A stretch of 64,000 nucleotides of DNA, taken from positions 977,526-1,041,525 of the forward strand of contig NZ_CP025025.1 of the NCBI RefSeq assembly GCF_002874535.1, written 5' to 3'. Numbering within the stretch: the stretch's first letter is position 1; every line of letters begins with the position of its first letter. The notes under the pieces are model-generated. The model worked only from the letters and a program-made list of their open reading frames with translations, was not told where the DNA came from and did not search any database. This DNA comes from Mesobacillus jeotgali (lineage in GTDB: Bacteria; Bacillota; Bacilli; Bacillales; Cytobacillaceae). A program made the position numbers and the translations under genes. This document shows, piece after piece, positions 61,173-64,000 of the stretch.

Positions 61173-62729
61173 ATGAATCTTTCATCACAGCTTCATCACA
61201 CTGCCTCAATGCTGGGCGATAAGCCGGCATATTTTTTCATGGACAAAGCAAGCACATATGCAGAGCTTGATGCTACTGTAACGAAGTTTGCTTCTGGACT
61301 TGAGAAATTAGGGGTAAAAAAAGGCGATCATATCGCATTGTTGCTAGGAAACTCTCCACATTTTGTCATCGGTTTGTACGGAGCTCTTAGACTCGGTGCA
61401 ACAGTCATTCCCATCAATCCAATTTACACAGCAGATGAAATCGGCTATATCTTGAATAACGGCGATGTAAAGCTTGTCGTCGGGCTGGATCTAATGTTGC
61501 CGCTCGCAGAAAAAATGCATCAGCATCTGCCAAAGGTCGAACACTTCGTGATTGCGGAGACAGGCCAGAGCCAGATGTCTGAAGAGGAAATGTCCAAGCT
61601 TTCTTTAGGTTCAAAATTGAAACCGTTTACACATGTTGTTGGTTCCGGAGATCTTGATTTCAAGGGCCCAGAGTTGAACGATGATGATGTAGCGATCATT
61701 CTTTATACGTCTGGGACAACAGGCAAGCCTAAAGGAGCCATGCTTACACACAAAAATCTTTATAGCAATGCAAAAGATGTAAGCGATTACCTTAAGATGA
61801 ACGAAGATGACAAGGTAATCACCGCCTTGCCAATGTTCCATGTCTTCTGTTTGACAGTGGCCCTTAATGCGCCATTGATGAATGGGGGAACATTGTTGAT
61901 TGTTCCTAGATTCAGCCCGGCTGAAGTATTCCGAATTGCCCGGAAATACGAGGCTACTGTATTTGCCGGGGTACCGACAATGTACAATTTCCTGTTCCAG
62001 TATCCAGAAGGAAATCCGGATGACCTAAAATCGCTTCGACTTTGTATTTCTGGCGGTGCTTCACTTCCAGTTGCGCTTCTTCAGAATTTTGAGCGTAAGT
62101 TCAATGTAATGGTCTCAGAAGGATACGGTTTGTCGGAGGCTGCACCAGTTACATGCTTCAATCCGCTTGACCGTCCACGCAAGGCAGGTTCAATTGGAAC
62201 TTCAATCGTGAATGTGGAGAACAAGGTTGTCAATGAAATGGGAGATGAAGTAGCTCCAGGAGAAGTTGGCGAATTGATCGTCCGCGGTCCGAATGTTATG
62301 GCTGGCTATTATAAGATGCCGGAAGAAACAGCTGCTACAATCAAGGATGGCTGGTTATATACAGGAGATCTTGCCCGCATGGACGAAGAAGGTTATTTTT
62401 ACATCGTTGACCGCAAAAAGGATTTGATTCTGGTCGGTGGATACAATGTATACCCTCGTGAAGTAGAAGAAGTGTTGTACAATCATTCAGACGTGGTTGA
62501 GGTTGCCGTTCTCGGTGTACCAGATCCGAATTTCGGCGAAGCAGTAAGATGCTATGTTGTCAGCAAAAATCCTGAACTGACCGAAGAGCAGCTGCTCGAG
62601 TATTGCAGCGAACACCTGGCGAAATACAAGGTGCCAAGCGCCATCGAGTTCCTCGAAGAACTTCCGAAAAACACAACCGGAAAGATTTTAAGAAGAGCGC
62701 TAAAAAATCAGGTTTTACAAGGACAATAA
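61173..62729 (+). CDS. lcfB: Long-chain fatty-acid-CoA ligase
   Basis: A 518-residue acyl-CoA synthetase of the ANL superfamily (B. subtilis LcfB/YhfL is 513). The adenylate loop is [17 protein letters not shown]5 is [13 protein letters not shown]7-A8 is [20 protein letters not shown] then RKKDLI, and the catalytic Lys is in [10 protein letters not shown]. It activates fatty acids to CoA esters for beta-oxidation or lipid use. A GGGGGAAGGGAG ribosome site precedes the ATG. The following enoyl-CoA hydratase gene fits the same pathway but lies behind a terminator. Confidence 0.93.
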   Translation: MNLSSQLHHTASMLGDKPAYFFMDKASTYAELDATVTKFASGLEKLGVKKGDHIALLLGNSPHFVIGLYGALRLGATVIPINPIYTADEIGYILNNGDVKLVVGLDLMLPLAEKMHQHLPKVEHFVIAETGQSQMSEEEMSKLSLGSKLKPFTHVVGSGDLDFKGPELNDDDVAIILYTSGTTGKPKGAMLTHKNLYSNAKDVSDYLKMNEDDKVITALPMFHVFCLTVALNAPLMNGGTLLIVPRFSPAEVFRIARKYEATVFAGVPTMYNFLFQYPEGNPDDLKSLRLCISGGASLPVALLQNFERKFNVMVSEGYGLSEAAPVTCFNPLDRPRKAGSIGTSIVNVENKVVNEMGDEVAPGEVGELIVRGPNVMAGYYKMPEETAATIKDGWLYTGDLARMDEEGYFYIVDRKKDLILVGGYNVYPREVEEVLYNHSDVVEVAVLGVPDPNFGEAVRCYVVSKNPELTEEQLLEYCSEHLAKYKVPSAIEFLEELPKNTTGKILRRALKNQVLQGQ

Positions 62730-62738
62730 TCCTAATGA

Positions 62739-62771
62739 TGAGAGGCAGGCCCCCGTGCCTGCCTCTTTTTT
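62739..62771 (+). terminator. Terminator of lcfB
   Basis: AGAGGCAGGC...GCCTGCCTCT stem and T-run. Confidence 0.9.
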
Positions 62772-62832
62772 CGCATTGGGAAGGAATTTTGTCTTTTTTA
62801 GTAGAATGTCAATGAAGAAGGAGATGATCAGT

Positions 62833-63609
62833 TTGGGAAACATCGATTTTCAATTAGAGGGACATACGGCAATTGTCACGCTGAATCGTCCGGACGCATT
62901 AAACGCTTTTAACTATGAAACACTCGGAGAATTACAGCAAATTATTGAAAAAATCAGATCGAACCGTGAAGCCAGGGGCGTCATTTTTACCGGAGCTGGT
63001 GAAAAGGCATTCAGTGTCGGAGCTGATTTAAAGGAGCGCCGTACTCTTTCTGACGAGGACGTAAAGCGGAACATTTATAAAATCGGCGAGGTCTTCACGA
63101 TGGTTGACCAGCTTCCGCAGCCGACGATTGCCGCCATCAATGGATTTGCCTTCGGAGGAGGAATGGAGCTTGCCCTTGCCTGTGATTTCCGTGTTGCCGC
63201 TGCAGGAACACAGATGGGATTGACGGAAACAAGCCTGGCGATTATCCCGGGCGCAGGTGGCACACAGCGGCTGCCAAGATTGATCGGGCAAGCAAAAGCA
63301 CTTGAGCTGATTTTGACAGCGCGCCGGCTGAAAGCTGAGGAAGCGCTTGAATATGGACTCGTCACAGCTGTCGTCAAAAAAGAAAGCTTGCTTGATGAAT
63401 GCATAAAATTTGCTGACATGATGCTGGCGAACGGCCCAGTGGCCCTGCAGCAGGCAAAGTACGCCGTCAAGCAGGGGATGAACGCAGACTTGCAGACAGG
63501 ATTGCAAATCGAGCGCAAAGCATACGAAGTCACAATCCCGACAGAAGACCGGCTCGAAGCGCTGGCAGCCTTCAGTGAGAAACGGAAGCCAAATTTTAAA
63601 GGAAATTAA
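62833..63609 (+). CDS. Enoyl-CoA hydratase
   Basis: A 258-residue crotonase-fold enzyme. Both catalytic Glu residues are present: GFAFGGGMELALACDF and the Glu of GLTETSLAIIPGAGGTQ. True hydratase activity in fatty-acid beta-oxidation is therefore likely, unlike yhaR at 25 kb. TTG at 62833 lies 9 nt after AAGGAG; in-frame ATGs further upstream either precede the ribosome site or abut it. Downstream terminator at 63612. Confidence 0.9.
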   Translation: MGNIDFQLEGHTAIVTLNRPDALNAFNYETLGELQQIIEKIRSNREARGVIFTGAGEKAFSVGADLKERRTLSDEDVKRNIYKIGEVFTMVDQLPQPTIAAINGFAFGGGMELALACDFRVAAAGTQMGLTETSLAIIPGAGGTQRLPRLIGQAKALELILTARRLKAEEALEYGLVTAVVKKESLLDECIKFADMMLANGPVALQQAKYAVKQGMNADLQTGLQIERKAYEVTIPTEDRLEALAAFSEKRKPNFKGN

Positions 63610-63611
63610 TT

Positions 63612-63637
63612 AAAACACGGCCGAGGCCGTGTTTTTT
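63612..63637 (+). terminator. Terminator of the enoyl-CoA hydratase gene
   Basis: AAACACGGCC-ga-GGCCGTGTTT stem with T-run. Confidence 0.85.
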
Positions 63638-63723
63638 TGTTGATTTCAAGTTTTTTGTGGCAAAGCTCTAAGTTGAGGGATCGAAACTGTTGCAAAGCTT
63701 AATGATATCGACAGCTCTTTTCG

Positions 63724-63796
63724 GATATATCAGCGGATTTTTGAATATATCGACCACATTTTGTGATATTTCAGCGGATTTTTAAATATATCGACC
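63724..63796. repeat. About 20-bp intergenic array with ATATATCAGCGG/ATATATCGACC keywords
   Basis: Units GATATATCAGCGGATTTTT, GAATATATCGACC, GATATTTCAGCGGATTTTT and AAATATATCGACC start near 63724, 63743, 63765 and 63784. They alternate A-B-A-B with a 19-22-bp step. It lies after the hydratase terminator. Confidence 0.7.
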
Positions 63797-63952
63797 AACC
63801 TGCTTCATTAGAAGCCTGCCATTCCAAATTTTCATCCAACTAATTATTTCGATAAAAGAAATACTTTTCCAAGGTGCTGGAAGTATGTATAATATATTTT
63901 AATTGATTAAAGGAATTTGATTTTTACATAGTGATAGAAAGGCGGGAAGCGA

Positions 63953-64000
63953 ATGGAAAGCACTTTGGTTGTTAAGCCGGCAACAGATTTTAAAAGAGGG
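63953..64000 (+). CDS. Start of an unidentified gene, cut by the window end
   Basis: ATG at 63953 is preceded by AAAGGCGGG about 7 nt upstream, and TATAAT lies at about 63888. Only 16 residues are visible, MESTLVVKPATDFKRG, too few to name the product. Confidence 0.5.
   Translation, partial: MESTLVVKPATDFKRG

Noticed and set aside
63028-63533. Two overlapping minus-strand ORFs inside the enoyl-CoA hydratase gene
   Set aside because: Antisense shadows of a clear crotonase gene; no ribosome sites.

Overview
This window is chromosomal DNA from an endospore-forming member of the Bacillaceae (Bacillus or a close relative such as Mesobacillus; the genus is an inference). The evidence is an alpha/beta-type SASP gene, three YjcZ-type sporulation mini-proteins, YheC/YheD spore-coat ATP-grasp proteins and the Hpr/ScoC transition-state regulator. 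Gene order also follows the Bacillus subtilis yhe-yha-yhg-yhf region closely: bmrCD, yheEDC, yheA, yhaX, hemZ, yhaRQP, yhaONM, yhaL-prsA, hpr-yhaH-trpP-serC, hit-ecsABC, hmoB/hemEHY, yhgDE, yhfH, yhfI-lplJ-lcfB. Strong AGGAGG-type ribosome sites and U-tailed terminators are everywhere. No phage, insertion sequence, rRNA or CRISPR is visible.

Layout. 1-5.9 kb: a partial class A penicillin-binding protein, a 22-residue membrane peptide, an HPr-like protein, an MFS exporter behind a structured leader, and a short sigY-yxlC-yxlD operon with its own SigY-type promoter. 5.9-10.3 kb: the heterodimeric drug exporter bmrCD behind a ribosome-controlled attenuator. 10.3-16.5 kb: fumC, a SASP gene preceded by two tRNA-like elements, msmX with a PucR-type regulator, and a CstR-like persulfide sensor. 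16.3-21.5 kb: yheE and four tandem ATP-grasp paralogues. 21.7-29.5 kb: yheA, yhaX, hemZ, yhaR, yhzD, the ABC pair yhaQP, and peptidase E. 29.6-36.1 kb: DNA/RNA processing yhaO-yhaN-yhaM, then yhaL and the foldase prsA. 36.3-42.2 kb: YjcZ mini-proteins, hpr, yhaH, trpP (with a nine-triplet TRAP site), serC, hit. 42.7-51.1 kb: ecsABC, an M20 amidohydrolase with its permease, and liaF-liaS-liaR. 51.3-55.7 kb: hmoB divergent from hemEHY. 55.9-64 kb: yhgD-yhgE with paired operators, yhfH, yhfI, lplJ, lcfB, an enoyl-CoA hydratase and the first codons of another gene.

How the parts work together. Haem is a theme: HemE, HemH, HemY and HemZ make it, and HmoB, divergently placed, degrades it. Envelope and export form another: PBP, PrsA, EcsAB, BmrCD, YhgE and LiaFSR. 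Fatty-acid and lipoate metabolism close the window.

The most unusual content is in the non-coding DNA. (i) The bmrCD leader has three mutually exclusive pairing segments around a 22-codon peptide. (ii) A dispersed structured repeat of about 120-150 nt occurs at least six times, always in the same orientation. (iii) Four short arrays have a period close to 21 bp with alternating A/B units. Each has its own sequence, and each lies just past an intrinsic terminator. A fifth array of ten exact 51-bp units lies past the hit terminator. (iv) Two matching 23-bp palindromes flank yhgD. Functional names rest on recognised motifs and gene order; no database search was possible.
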